DNA from: Phoronis australis
Taxonomy: Eukaryota > Phoronida > Phoronidae
Length of the DNA stretch: 64,000 nucleotides
Direction: 5' to 3'
Assembly: GCA_002633005.1 (NCBI GenBank)
Contig: NMRA01000054.1
Span: forward strand, 1,075,564-1,139,563
Shown here: piece after piece, positions 1-12,900 of the stretch
Numbering within the stretch: the stretch's first letter is position 1
How the letters are laid out: the number at the start of each line of letters is the position of its first letter
Translations under genes and position numbers: made by a program
The notes under the pieces: generated by a model
The model's input: the letters and a program-made list of their open reading frames with translations, nothing else
What the model was told of the DNA's origin: nothing
Databases searched by the model: none

Positions 1-3000
1 GCAACAAAAACTTTGTAACAACTTTATTTCGAACGGTGAAGTTGCGATGCCATTGAACTTCAACGTAGCCGCTGGTGGCGCTGACATGCGGCGACTTAGT
101 GAACTAACGACTGCTGTTTGAAAAGTGCCAATGCGCAGCAGTTTGACAGAATTTCTGAAAATGAAATAATTACCAATTAAAGGAGTGATAAATTCCTCAT
201 CTAAAAATCTGCGCAACTGGAAAAACATCAATCTCCCGACCGACCAAAATTAGGCCTTCCGGACGATCGAAAACTTGCACAGAAGTTCAGTAGCGTGACA
301 ATACCATCCATTCAGGTGTGTGCTGAACAATCGGACCATACTATTGAGCAACGGGAATCTTTGTCTGAATTTGTACAATATAAGACTGTGTATAAGCCAA
401 AAGAAAAGATTCACATCTCCAGTACAGGTGTTTTCCCAGTGGAATAAAGCAGGGTTCCTCTAAACTCACTTGTACCAGCTAGTACTATTTGTTACTCAAA
501 GTGAGTTGTATTCTTTTTGGAAATTAATTTTTGGGAGGCAGTTGTAGTGTCAAGACAAACACTGTAGTTTGTAAATGTGGACACGTATTGGATAAACCAA
601 TTTTTGTTCAGTATAATATCACTTGCACAGAAGTTTTGTAGGGTGCTTAAGCAGAAGCAGGAACTAAACAACAATGCTATTTGAACATCATCTATGCTAA
701 ACAAAGTGTAATTGTATTTATTGATAACTTGTAAATGTGAAAGCAAAAAAATGTAAAAAGTGACCTTTGCACTAATGACGTATCTTGGAGACTCACATAG
801 TCCGCACCATGCAGTGTTATTCCCCAACACCACGTCACAATTCTATTTTCTTACTGGACATGGTTGAGTGATTTACGGCGGATCATTTTTGACGCAATAC
901 TCAGGCTAAAAAACTTCATCGTATTTCATATTCAAATCGTCGCTAAGTGTTGTGTTTCTAACTAATTTGAAAAAATTCCCTACTATTCAGTTCGGAAAAA
1001 ACATTTCCCATTATTACCTTCCATGAAATATAGCTAGCTGCCTTTGCACCATTTTGCGATATCTTGATATGAGCATTATGGCGTGTCCCAGAAGGTGTTT
1101 TGTTGATTTTGCTCACTGGTGAAAAGATGATATCATCTTACAAATTATGACCCATGGGGCCCATTTTATCTAAGGCCAATTGCCCAGTCATGGCCAAGAT
1201 GATCACTTGTAGATATGTTATTGTGAATGCTGCACCGTAACATTGCAAATCTGGTGAAAATTGGATCATTGTTCATATTAACAATTTTAAGTGTTAGGAA
1301 ACCATAAAAGGTTATGTAGGCTCTGATGTACTAGTCTGTGCCTTTTGTCATATATCAACAAAAGTATAGACTTCGACTTTTAACTCAGTGGTTAAGTATG
1401 AACGGTCTACTTGGTTCTGTCCAAGTTATTGCCAGGGGCCGCTGTTATCGTCAACAATTAAAGGGCAGTGTTGTAGCTAATAGTTGCTTATATTTTGCTC
1501 GAATAATCAGCAATCTGATTAGAAACATGTTTAGTTTTATCCAAATTAGAATCCCAAGACAAAATTGAGGCTTTGAGAGACTTTCGTTGGATACCAGTAT
1601 TGACGAGTCAATGTTTTGGGGAGTGTCAGTCGATATGAACGGTTAACTTAGGCTCTGAATCATTTGTCCCCAATTGTACTTTTATTTTGAGGTAGTTTAT
1701 TTTTGAGTTATGAATGACCCCCACTACAAGTGTGCATGTACGTATGTATGCGGGTATATGGAATGTTTTCTCATCATTTTCACATGTTTGTAAAAGGTAT
1801 TATGTTTAATAAAACATAGAAAAAAAGTTAGGAGCACAATTGTTCTTTATAGTGAACAAGTGAATTAAATGGAGAGCATCGGTACTATGATGCAATATGA
1901 ACAGTTGAATTCCCAATCATCAGTATGTTTCATTGTCAACAGCAGCACGCATTTTGGTATCATTTGATTATGCATTTTCAAATATTCACCATTCTAGCGC
2001 TATAAGAACTTCATTTCATTTATTATCTGACTATGTTAAAATTATACAAAAAGACGCTTGCATGACTTCTGTCGGAACACCATCTTGCAACTTCAGACCT
2101 TATATCAAACTCGATAGCTTTGGTCTAACTACCGGCAGTGGGCTGGACCATGGGGCCTGTGCATGTCGCATGCACAGCAAAAGCATTCAGACCACGTGCA
2201 CACTTTTTTAACTGGTGAAGCCAGGCTAACAGTTTCAACTAACTACAGTTTTCATCGATGCTCTTCTGGTACCGGAGTAAAGTTGTTCTGAAAAGACCTT
2301 CACATACTTTTTGTAGCGCAGTTACCTCACCGTAGGCAATGCAAGTGACCACAACAGGCAGGTGTACTTTTCAAATTTCAACATAATTTCTGGTTCTAGG
2401 GCTGGATGTTAGGCATCTGTCATAATTGCTAATTTGGGGTATTGAACTTGTTAACTGTTATATAGTTCAAGTAGATCATTCCCATCCACATTTTGAGGCC
2501 TGTCTACAGTTAGTGAAGGCTATTTCAGACTTAGATTACACTAACAATCAAACATGACATTACTTGATAACTGATTTGCTCTAGATAAGAGGCCACTTGG
2601 GTGCATAAATGGATGTCTTGAAGCAAATTAATTGCCATTATGTGAACACCCATGATGATTTGAGCATCCAGGCGTATAAGCAAGAAATTGAAGGTCTTCA
2701 TTTCCATGTTAACGACAAAGAATGAAGGTCCTGAAAATGCTGTAAATCCAGGTTTAATTTGGAATTTTTACGCTAAATTTCGACCATCTGTCACTAAATT
2801 TTTATTGTATATCTGTGGAATGTGTGTCCATCTTTATAGTCTGGTTTTCATTACGTGTTCTCTGCAAAAGAAATTTGAGCCTTGGTAAAACCACTCTGAT
2901 CCATTAAACATGGTTTTGCTTGCCTTTTCATTCATAATTATGGGTGCATAAAAGTTGTGAACCCTATTTGTGAACAAAAATACCTCTGCCGAATAAGTAA

Positions 3001-6000
3001 GTGAAGGATAGTAGGTAGTTTTCAGCAATGGTAACTTTTATGCTTCAAACTTGGTTCCAGGCACCAATAATTGGAAACAAATGCCTAGTAACTTGCAGGT
3101 TTCTTGGCAAAAGCTCCACTAGTAGATTCACAGGTTTAATATTGGGAAGAATTGTCATGATAATGACTTTTAATCGTAATTTGTAATTGACGTAAATATG
3201 TATTGAAAAATGTATTCATCAGTTCATGAAGCGGGGTATAATGTGATGATTTTTCATCTCATTTTTTAGTGAATTTCATGTTTGGCAAAACTTGCTAACG
3301 TTGATCGTTTGTCAACTGCATTGCAGGACAATTGTCGGCTTGTAAAGATCGGCCGACATCGCTGAAAACCGGGAGACATGTATAAACGTGTTCTGTAGAC
3401 ACAAGAATTAGAGAGTAAATCTTATGATGACTTGCTTCACTGGCATGGTGGTATATGTCAAAGTCATGGGTAATCTCGTGTTTTTACAAGTTTTCTGGGT
3501 CTACAGAACGCCGGCCTGTCAAGTTAGGCAGTGAGGTTTAACGTCAGTGTGATTGAATGGTGCTTGAATCTTGCACAAAAAATTGCTAAAAGTCTATGTC
3601 TACATTTATTTGATGCATTTGTAGCTTATTCATTTTTTTGTTTTTTGTATGATTAATGCTTACGTCATACTAGCACCACAAACTATGTTGCAGTTTACCA
3701 GTACTTTCAAAATATGTTGATCTCAAGTGACCATTGCCAATTCCCACTTTCTGTGATGTTACCGCATGTTTACAAGCAGAACTATCCCATAGTGCATTTG
3801 AGAAATGACAGCCGAGTGCCGTATGTAATTTCCTGAAATCAACAATTGGCCTTAAAATGGAAATAGTTATTGTTTAAAGCCATAATTTCTCTACCATGTT
3901 CATTCTAAAGTGCCTTAAGATAAAGTACGTACATATAATTTGCATTTCTGGCCATATTGTTTATGAATTAGCCCCAAACTTACGTCTCCTAGGATCGCTG
4001 TCTATTTTATCTCTATTGATTTTACGTGCAGTGTATTTTTGTAGAATTTTATTTCTGTCCTTGAGGGAATTTTTGTTCTCATAGTGTGCTCTTGTTTCTC
4101 GTCTCCAAAGATACGATCAGTGTGAAACATGCTTTTAGTAGACTTCATCCAATAAATCCACTGTGAAAATCTGACTGAACACGAAGTGTATTCCAGCATA
4201 GACTGTATAGTACATGGACCCAACTTGATTCTCAGTACACGAGATCTGATGTTGCGCCCTAGCCGCGACCAACAGCATTGTTGTTTCACTATTGACCGCA
4301 ACATAACAATTTCATACACCTAGCAACTATGAAGACTTTATATTCAGTTTAGTTGGCATACCCCGACTATCAGGAAAATATATATGATGATTTACTTTGT
4401 TCAAAATAAGTTTAGAATTACCGTAAGTGTAATTATGTAAAACACTATAGAGAAAAAAGTGTAATTATGGGTGTTACTTGGCATATCCATTACAAAATGA
4501 TAGATGCTGAGATAAATTCAATTCAACCATAACTGTTTATTGAACAGAACAAGAATGAATAAAAAGACACGGAAAATAATGCGCATATGCTAATTTTTCG
4601 TTTATTTAGCACACAATATGACAGACAAGTAAAATTCAAATTTCTCCAGGAAAATAATTTAAGGGTTAAGAAAAATTCAGTCTATTACTAGCATATGAAA
4701 CAATGTTTGTTAAGATTCCCATTATTTGTAGCAAAGTACTCTGCCTTTGAAAAAAAGGCAGAAATCACTAATTTGGCAGTTGTTTTTGTGCAAAATAACT
4801 GGAGAATTAAGTAGTCACCTGTGCCCAAAACACTTGGGCAAAATTTTGAAGGCATTTGTTCATCCATTCATTTGCTGTTGATGTGTTTAATTTCTATATT
4901 TAAGTTCAGTAATTAGTAAAGCAAAGTATAGCAGCAACCCTTTGACATGATTATGTGAATGTTTGATCTATAAATTGTGCATAACTTGAACCAGGTGTTG
5001 AAGTGTTGGAGCTGGGGATGAACATGGTGAGGAATTTGATTTGAACTTCCTTTGAGGTTAGGGGTCTGCTATACAAGCTCTTGTGGTAACTTTTCTTCCA
5101 TTTCTTAGAATGCGGTGCAGCGAAATAAGTTTAGATGTTCTATTTTGTTTACCGTAAGTTCTTTAGTCAACGATACACCTAGCATGGTTTGTACTTGTCA
5201 TCAATCTTGGTAAGATTTTCTGTACCGCGGAAGTTGCTCAGTTTTTGAAAATGGTAATTTTAAATGTCAATTTTGGAAGTTATTGTAAATTTAACTGCGC
5301 ACATCTAGTTTGTTTACTAAGTTTTGAATTAAGTTTGCAAAATTATCTTCGTAAGTGAGTTGATTAGGAACGGATTTACATCACTTTTTGGCTAAAATGG
5401 TCTTAAATTGTCCGATAAAATTTTTTTTTATTTATCACTGCCATGATGCCTGTTATGAGTGCTCGTTAAAGTGTTCATTGTAACAATTAACTCCTGCAGG
5501 AATACAACGATTCTGGTCACATCATCAAGCCATACATTTTCCACCTGAGGAAACTACTCAACCTAATTAAATTGGCTCTGGCAACTGTTTATTGTCAAGA
5601 AACAACATTTTCCGTCGCGTTATCTGGAGATTCAGAGTGAAGTGTAGATTTTGTATGCAGAAAAACTACAGCGTGTGGTTCGAAATCTATGATTCACCAA
5701 TAGGATGCCTCTCAATAATGTAGTGTTCAATGCAATGAGCTATTCCTGGTATAGCTTATTGTTCACACCAAAATGTTTGTAACTCCGTGTGAACACAGTA
5801 ATTGTAAAAGATACAATAACTCTGTTAGTGGCTCAACCATCAAATGTCTTTGGAAACAATGGCGCATCCAGGCACTGATTGGGTTGAATATTAGAAAGTG
5901 ATGAGATAGCACTGATGACTAGCCAGTGGTTATGGTAACTGTTACAAAGTGTTACAGCTGGGTTGGTCTGACCGCCTACAGATCAAGTGATATCCACTTT

Positions 6001-6448
6001 GCTCAACCATTTATTGTGGTCAGTTTTATGATCCCTGCCTTCAAACCTTTGTGTAGGACCTGGTCAGTTTGTGCATTTAGATGTTGTTCCTTTGTATTGT
6101 AATGCCTATTTTATCTTGCAGAATTTATAGCATAGTCAGGACAATGTAATCCCCATAGTAGGTTGTCCAGTGTGGTTTGGAAGAATGGCTCTTTTGGCTT
6201 TCCCATACAGTTAACTTTGCTATTACTGAAGCTTCGATGTTAACTGTGGTCTTTAAACTCAGAGTATTGGTGAAAAAATCAACATTGGCAGCTAAGCATG
6301 GCGAAATGCAGTTTTAACTCTGTCTAGGTACAATTGAGTACCTGGTAAGAATAAAAATTTGATACGAATTATTAAAATTGTGTTACGTGTGATGATATGT
6401 AATTTGATTTGGAAACTGATAATGACTTATCATGATTTATGATTGCAG
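1..6448. other. Upstream region without recognisable gene
   Basis: No open frame here resembles a known protein; the short frames lack splice context and coding character. The stretch ends in an acceptor-like gattgcag (6441-6448) just before the first coding exon, so a 5' untranslated exon and promoter may lie here, but I cannot place them. One divergent copy of the dispersed inverted-repeat family described below lies at about 4585-4815. The rest is AT-rich unique-looking DNA. Confidence 0.6.
4585..4815. repeat. Family A inverted-repeat element, divergent copy
   Basis: The left part (agcacacaatatgacagaca) and right part (ttttgtgcaaaataactgg) match the ends of the clear copy at 18082-18244. 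The termini are degraded. It is part of a dispersed non-coding family in this window. Confidence 0.45.
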
Positions 6449-6906
6449 GTACATGATGTGATTGTGTGAACGATCTCTGCTGTAAAAGCATGATTATGAA
6501 CTCCACCATGGATATAACCATATTTCTGCTCGTGTATGTGACTAGTCTTCTCGCTGGCCTTGTGAATATCACAAGTGCCGATTTCATCGTACGACTCGGT
6601 GCCATACTCAGCTCCACAAGAATGGAGTCACTGTTCCGTCAAGTTGTTCAGGACACAAGCTCTTCCGGCATTCTACCGCCAGGGATTCGACTTGAGCCTA
6701 TGCCTATGGTGATGCTTCCAAATCAAATAAAGGCCTCCATAGCCATGTGTGATGTTGTGTTGTCCAAACCTAATGTTTTGGCTACTGTGGTCAGCCATAG
6801 CCGGGGCCGAGTTGACCAGGCGCCCAGCACTATCTCGTACACACTAAACTTTTATCAGATACCCATCATCGGCATAACGTCCAGGGACAGTACATTTTCA
6901 GACAAG
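6449..6906 (+). CDS. GRIN1 exon 1: signal peptide and start of amino-terminal domain
   Basis: Coding from ATG 6490 to donor gtaagc at 6907, 139 codons, phase 0. ATGs at 6490, 6496 and 6508 are in frame. Any of them gives a hydrophobic signal ([16 protein letters not shown]) followed by the mature start near [10 protein letters not shown], matching the VNIGAVLS start of rat GluN1. I chose 6490 as the first in-frame ATG, though 6508 would give a tighter signal peptide. The exon probably begins at 6449, after gattgcag, so 6449-6489 would be 5' UTR. Cys87 matches the first cysteine of the ATD disulfide. The exon ends at FSDK, exactly where rat GluN1 has YSDK. Confidence 0.9.
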
Positions 6907-9900
6907 GTAAGCGCTTCCTAGGGATTGACTTTGAGCGCCTCCTAATGATTGACTTGACTGGTGAAGGCTTTCATGGCAGACTTAGTACAGGTGAAAATTC
7001 AAACCATAACACATATATACCTATCTTTGTCAACTGAAGCACAAGTTTCAATTATCCCCATACACAACTGAGACCCAGCTGTCTTGGCTGCCAACAGTCA
7101 ACAAGTACATAGTTTTAGGGTGTAATGAGGTTTCATAAAGTATTACATAGCTGACGAAGCAGCAGCAGGGCTGAATTCAGTGGGCTGTTGTGTTCGCATT
7201 AGTGAACTCCAACCTTCCAACAATCATCAGACAGTCAATTTTTAGCTGCTCTGCTGGGGGACTGATTCTAATCGCTCATCAACGCTTTCGATGTTTTTAT
7301 GTCAATTACAGAATGATTGAGCATTTTCTTCATTGAGTTTGTGTTGAGGGGGCTGTGACCTAAAATTTTGGTTTGCATGCTTAAGAGAAAACACTTAAAA
7401 TAAAAGGGTGGGTTTTGAGTGTGGCACTGCTGAGGATCATCAGTTATTGTTGGTAGTTAAGTAATGCTCCTTAAGAAAGCACTTACAATGGATGCCTCCA
7501 TTATTTGGTTACTTTTAAATTCTTAACGCTTTTAAATTGTTATTCAATGCCATTTGATTACTTCCAGTGTGTTAGCATACTGATAAGACCTCTATATATT
7601 GTTTTGCCTTGTATTTATAATTTCCAGTGTTGAATAAAATAGGTTTTCTGATTGAAAATTATCAATAATTAGGGGCGGCATCATGCTCAAAACTGTCAAC
7701 TACTTTTGGTGAATCATATAATGAGACTCTGTTAGCCACTTGCTAATGGGGGTTTGTCCGGACATTAATCTATTGGCCAAATGGTTAGGATGCTTGGTGG
7801 TTTTATCATGGGTCGCTGTTTTGATGTCTGGATCGGGTGATCTTTGGCAGTTACTACAGGGCTCTCGTCAAAGCAAGAAGTGTTGCAAATGAAGGAATTT
7901 GCAAGCATGATGTATCTTCCACTGACTTGTCACATACTTTAGTATCACGCACAATTTTTTTGCCATTTCTTGCCGAGGGCTTTCTCCTTTGGAAAGGCAA
8001 AAAGTGCCACAGCGTGATTGAAAGCAGTGCGTTGTCACATCCACCACAAACACAGTGCCTCACCGTAGCGAAATTGTCTTAAAATAATGCGAAATGATGT
8101 TGATAGGATAAGTATTAGCTGAGGAAACACCCCAGTTATAGAACTTATCTTAGACTTTCATTTCAGGAGATTCACAAGCTATTTCTACGTACTGTACCCC
8201 CCTACTCCTACCAGTCGGACATATGGGTAGATATTGCCCACCACTTTGGTTGGACATCAGTCATATTCATACACAGCAACGATGCCGAGGGCCAGGCTAT
8301 GCTGAGTCGGTTCCAGAATCAAGCTAGGGGGGATGCTGTCAAGGTATGTCAGGGGATTTGGGGATAAGGAGTGCATTCCTGGTAAAAGAGCAGATGTTTG
8401 TAAAGCATTGTTGACTTGTCGCGTACAGGGATATAAGTAGACTTTGGGCATAGGTAGACTTTAATAGGTAGAATTTGGGTGTAGGTAGTCTTTGGGTATA
8501 GGTAGACTTTGAATATAGGTAGACTTTGGGTATAGGTAGACTTTGGCTCTTGCGATCCTCTTACTATGGTGATGATGACGCCTTCCCTTATATTAGAATT
8601 TTGGAATATATTGCTGTGTACAGTAATTCTCATATTTCACACACACATAATTAATTGCTAAAATTGTTACTTTTCCACTTTTCAAAGACTGATGACTGTT
8701 TAGATGTCATGAAACAACATTTGGTTAAGTTCCATCTCTTGCAGCAAAGTAATCAACCTTAGAAATTTAGAATATAAATCGGTAAATAAAACAACAAGAA
8801 TGGATCAATTGAAATTTGAAATTGACAATTGTCATATAGTGTTTGATTTTACTTTACAAAGGAAGTTATTACATCCGAAAATTTCAAATTTCAGTTGATC
8901 CATTCTTGTTGTTTTATTTACCGATTGATATTCTACATTTCATGAAACAATAGTATCCTTGGGAGGATCTGAATCGCCTTATTTAGTTTCAGATTTATTT
9001 TCTACGTTAGAAATTTAGAAAATGCCAGTTTTGGTAACTATTATTGTGCGAAATAATTGAATAATAACTGTACGCGTTTTCATCTCTGTGTGCTTGTAAT
9101 CCAAGCAATCCGTTGTAAAAACAGGCTTCTTGAAAAAGTGACAGGATGCATTTTTGGCTCATTTGTTTTTTTGATATTTGCAGTCATGGGAGGACAATGC
9201 CTGTTGCATATCATTAAATATGTATGTTTTGATCAAGAGCGAAAGACAAACTAATTAATTTACTTTGTATTAATTAAGCCAAGAGCTAAAGGTCGGTGCC
9301 CTTTGCTATTTGATGGTTGAGACTCACTGCTTTGGAGCTGTGCTATAAACACTGCAAACTATGTGCAAACTGCACTTCATAATGTTAAGACCAGTATGAA
9401 CGAGTTGACGATTACCTTGTGACAAGTTTGATGTATTACCAGCATTGCTGTCTGGGATAACTGGTAATAGTTCCATGAGTTGGTTTGTAACACAGCCCTC
9501 TGTTACTGTAAAATCTTCAACATATTAATGAGGCAGAAAAGTAAAATTTAATTAATTTGTTTTAAATCATTTTAGTTCCAGATGTCCCGAGAAATTCCAA
9601 ACCTTCTCAAACAATGTTAGGAGCCTTGAAAAATGAAAAGACAAATTTTTGTCATTTTTTTCAAAATTGGAGAGGTTTACTATGTGATCAAACACATTAT
9701 GGCCTGAAAGCATGAAAATTTTGAGACATCCAGTTGAGAAAACAGATCAAGTTTGAGTCTAATACTGGAATTAAAACTTACAAATATTAGCGACGTTGCG
9801 TCCTTATCTCACGGACTTCAGCTTGGCTTGTGACATTATCTCTCCATGAGCGCATTGAGAGTCCCTCTTTGAATAAAAGAGGCAGTTTACGATTCGATTT

Positions 9901-12900
9901 GTCACACGTATGGGATGGTGTACTGACGTCAATGCCGCGCCGTTTAGCCAAAACGCCACCAATTGGCCAGAATAACGATTACGTCACAAGCCAAGCCGAA
10001 GTCCGTGAGATGCAGACGCAACGTCGCTAATGTTTGTAAGTTTTAATTCCAGTATTACACTCAAACTTGATCCACATTATGGCCTATTTATTAATCTTCT
10101 CATACCTTACTGCCAAATAAGATATGTGGTAGCACAAAGTTATCTAGTGAGAACAAAATGATGTGATGTATTGGTGGCATGGATAAGGGTCAAAGAAGTG
10201 CAACTTGGCACCGATACGACTACTTACTGAACCAGTGTAAGTTGCCCTGGACCAGCTTGTCCCTACACAAGAGTCCATGTGAACAGAAGTAGTGTCAAGG
10301 TGTTAGAAATTATTAGCTAGAGTTCACACTCATATAGCTTAGTTCACTTTTCTCAGACGCTTTTCTCTTACTATATATGACAGGGACTTTCTTGTTATTT
10401 CTGCCATGATACTGGTGGCAGTTTTATCCAGGTGGATGCTGAGCTGATCAGGGTCAAGTTTTCTGTGTGGAAACTTGAACCTTAATTTTGTTAACACAGC
10501 ATAAATATTCAGTGAATGATAGCCAAACGCTTATCACAAAAACAGCCCTGGTTGATATGATTGGATAAAACTTTTTTGTTGGATTGTACAGTACACACCA
10601 AATGAAAACAGTCAAAGTATCGCTTTCCCACCGTGGCAGTCAATTCACCTGCAGATTTATTCTGGGTAATTCTGATTCATAATGATGGGTAATGTCCTGT
10701 CCTGGTTGTGACGTCATTACGCAATCTGCCGAGCCCATCATGTATGCATAGTATAAGTTGTGTGGGATACACAAAGTGACATTTTGTCAGGAATTATCAT
10801 ACATAACAATATATTGTTTGCTGATGCCATGTTCAAAGCAGTGAGTTATACCTTCAGTCAAAATCTCACGACTGCATCGGGTGTGCATGGCGCACATAAA
10901 TTTTAAAGGCACAGTCAGACACATTAACTCCTAATTCTCATTTACACTGTTTTATACAAGTCTAATAGAAACACGGCTCTCACATACGGAAGAGTGGGGG
11001 CGAGTGAGTGACCCAATTAGTCATGCGTATATCACGTGTCCTTGCTCGAATGGTGCAGCTTCTTTAATACTTATTACAAAGGTTTGTTTAAGCTTGATTA
11101 AATCCTAACGAGCGGAATAAGTAAATAGCCTTTCTGGTGAATTCCCAGTCATAACGTATGGGTACAATGACTGTCAATTCTGCTTACACTCGGGGAAATT
11201 TTGCTTTCGTGCAGCCATCATGACGCGGAATAATGGATCATTTTATCCGATTGCTTTTGCTGTGTTCTATAAGTGCAGCCTGGAAAAAATTAGAGGAATA
11301 AAATTCACTATGCCTCAATTACTTGTATGGAAATTGCAGGTTGCCATGGCAGTTGTTAGCTGATTTTATTTATGAGTGTTTAATCAATACAGTCTTCAGC
11401 TGACCTAAAGGAATTCTGGGTGGGATGACTTCAGTGCTTTACTCAGTTTTAGGTTATTTGCTAATTTACACTGTTGTCCTGTTCTTGCAAAAAGTATGCA
11501 AATCAACTATTATTATCAGAATTGGGAAAAAATTAAAATTTGGGAAGCGAATCTTGTGAGTTGCACATGCTGTGTTTTCCCTATGATGAAATTCAAATTA
11601 ACCAACTGGAGAGCTGGATGCTGGTTTAATCATCTTTAGGTGGCACTCAACAGTTTGTGTTGATTTTGGGCTCGAAACGAAACAGATCTTGGCAGCAGTC
11701 TGTTCCTCAGGATGTGCAAAAGCAGAGAATATGAACAAGATACTTGGCCAAATACTTCGAAATCGTACGCACAAAGTCTATTGAAATTGATTGCAAAGTC
11801 AATTTTTCCACCTATTGCAGTTACTGGAAGTGCAGTTGGCAACGTAAAATGAGCAAAAACAGAAATCAAGTGACTAAAAGTGGGTGTTGACCAGCCAGAT
11901 TTTTACAAATCCGAGGTGCCTAAATTTCAGCTTCCCATTTCCAAGGCATAAAGATTTAAGAAAGCCATGACTGAGCAAGAAGTGGTTCAAGGGATCAACA
12001 ACTGGCAATCTTTCAATCAGAACAGACTCAAAAACCAAGCAATTATCATTCGTCGCTGTCACATAAGCACAAAACTTAAAATGCCCAACCAACTCAGAAG
12101 GCACCGATTTTTAATGGGAAGTCGAATTTAACTGTGGCTCAAAAACTAAACTGCCATCTTACATTGTCTATAGCTCATTGCCCTCTATTCAAAATCTTCA
12201 TTGGCATGTCTGAGGTTCCCAGTTCTTGAAATCCCTCCTTCTGCGTGATTAGACATGGCCCAGGAGTATAATCTCTGTACTCAAAGTCAAACTTGACAGT
12301 AGTTTTTGCATTTTCCTTTCTACTTTGCTCTAACTTCAGATAAGTGGCTATAATTTTATGCTTGAATACATCATGGTTTATGTATTAGACTGTTATCCAA
12401 ATAAACTGCAATAGGTAGCATAATAGATTCTTTACCTTGAGTCCGGGGATAATGTAGCATTTCAAGTTGGATTACCAATATAAAATTAGAGTCCGGGCCC
12501 TGATCTTATTGAGGAAGAAAATATTAAGGTGTTGTTTTAACACATTTACCAGTTTGAATTGAAAAGTACGCAGTGTGAATTACAAAAAAACATCTGTCAC
12601 AGGGTGACATAATTGTCCCCTGTCACCTCAGACTACATGCATTTTCAGGTTATAATTTTATGTGGAAATGATTTTTGTCTAACCAATGGCCGAAAGAAAG
12701 ATTCCTGCGGAGATATCACGCCAGCAACTTTTTTTAAGTAAAAACTTGATTTTAGGCTATTTGAACTAAATGAAATGTAAAACAAGTTGTTTTGTTGGTT
12801 AATCTTTGGTATGCCAAATGAGCTTAATTCCCAAAATAACATTAATTTGTGTTACCATGGCAACACACACTCAACCTAATGCATTAATTGGGCATTAGCC

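Noticed and set aside
11636..12104. Adjacent minus-strand frames of 77 and 76 codons
   Set aside because: Considered as a frameshifted gene; no recognisable domain on either strand.
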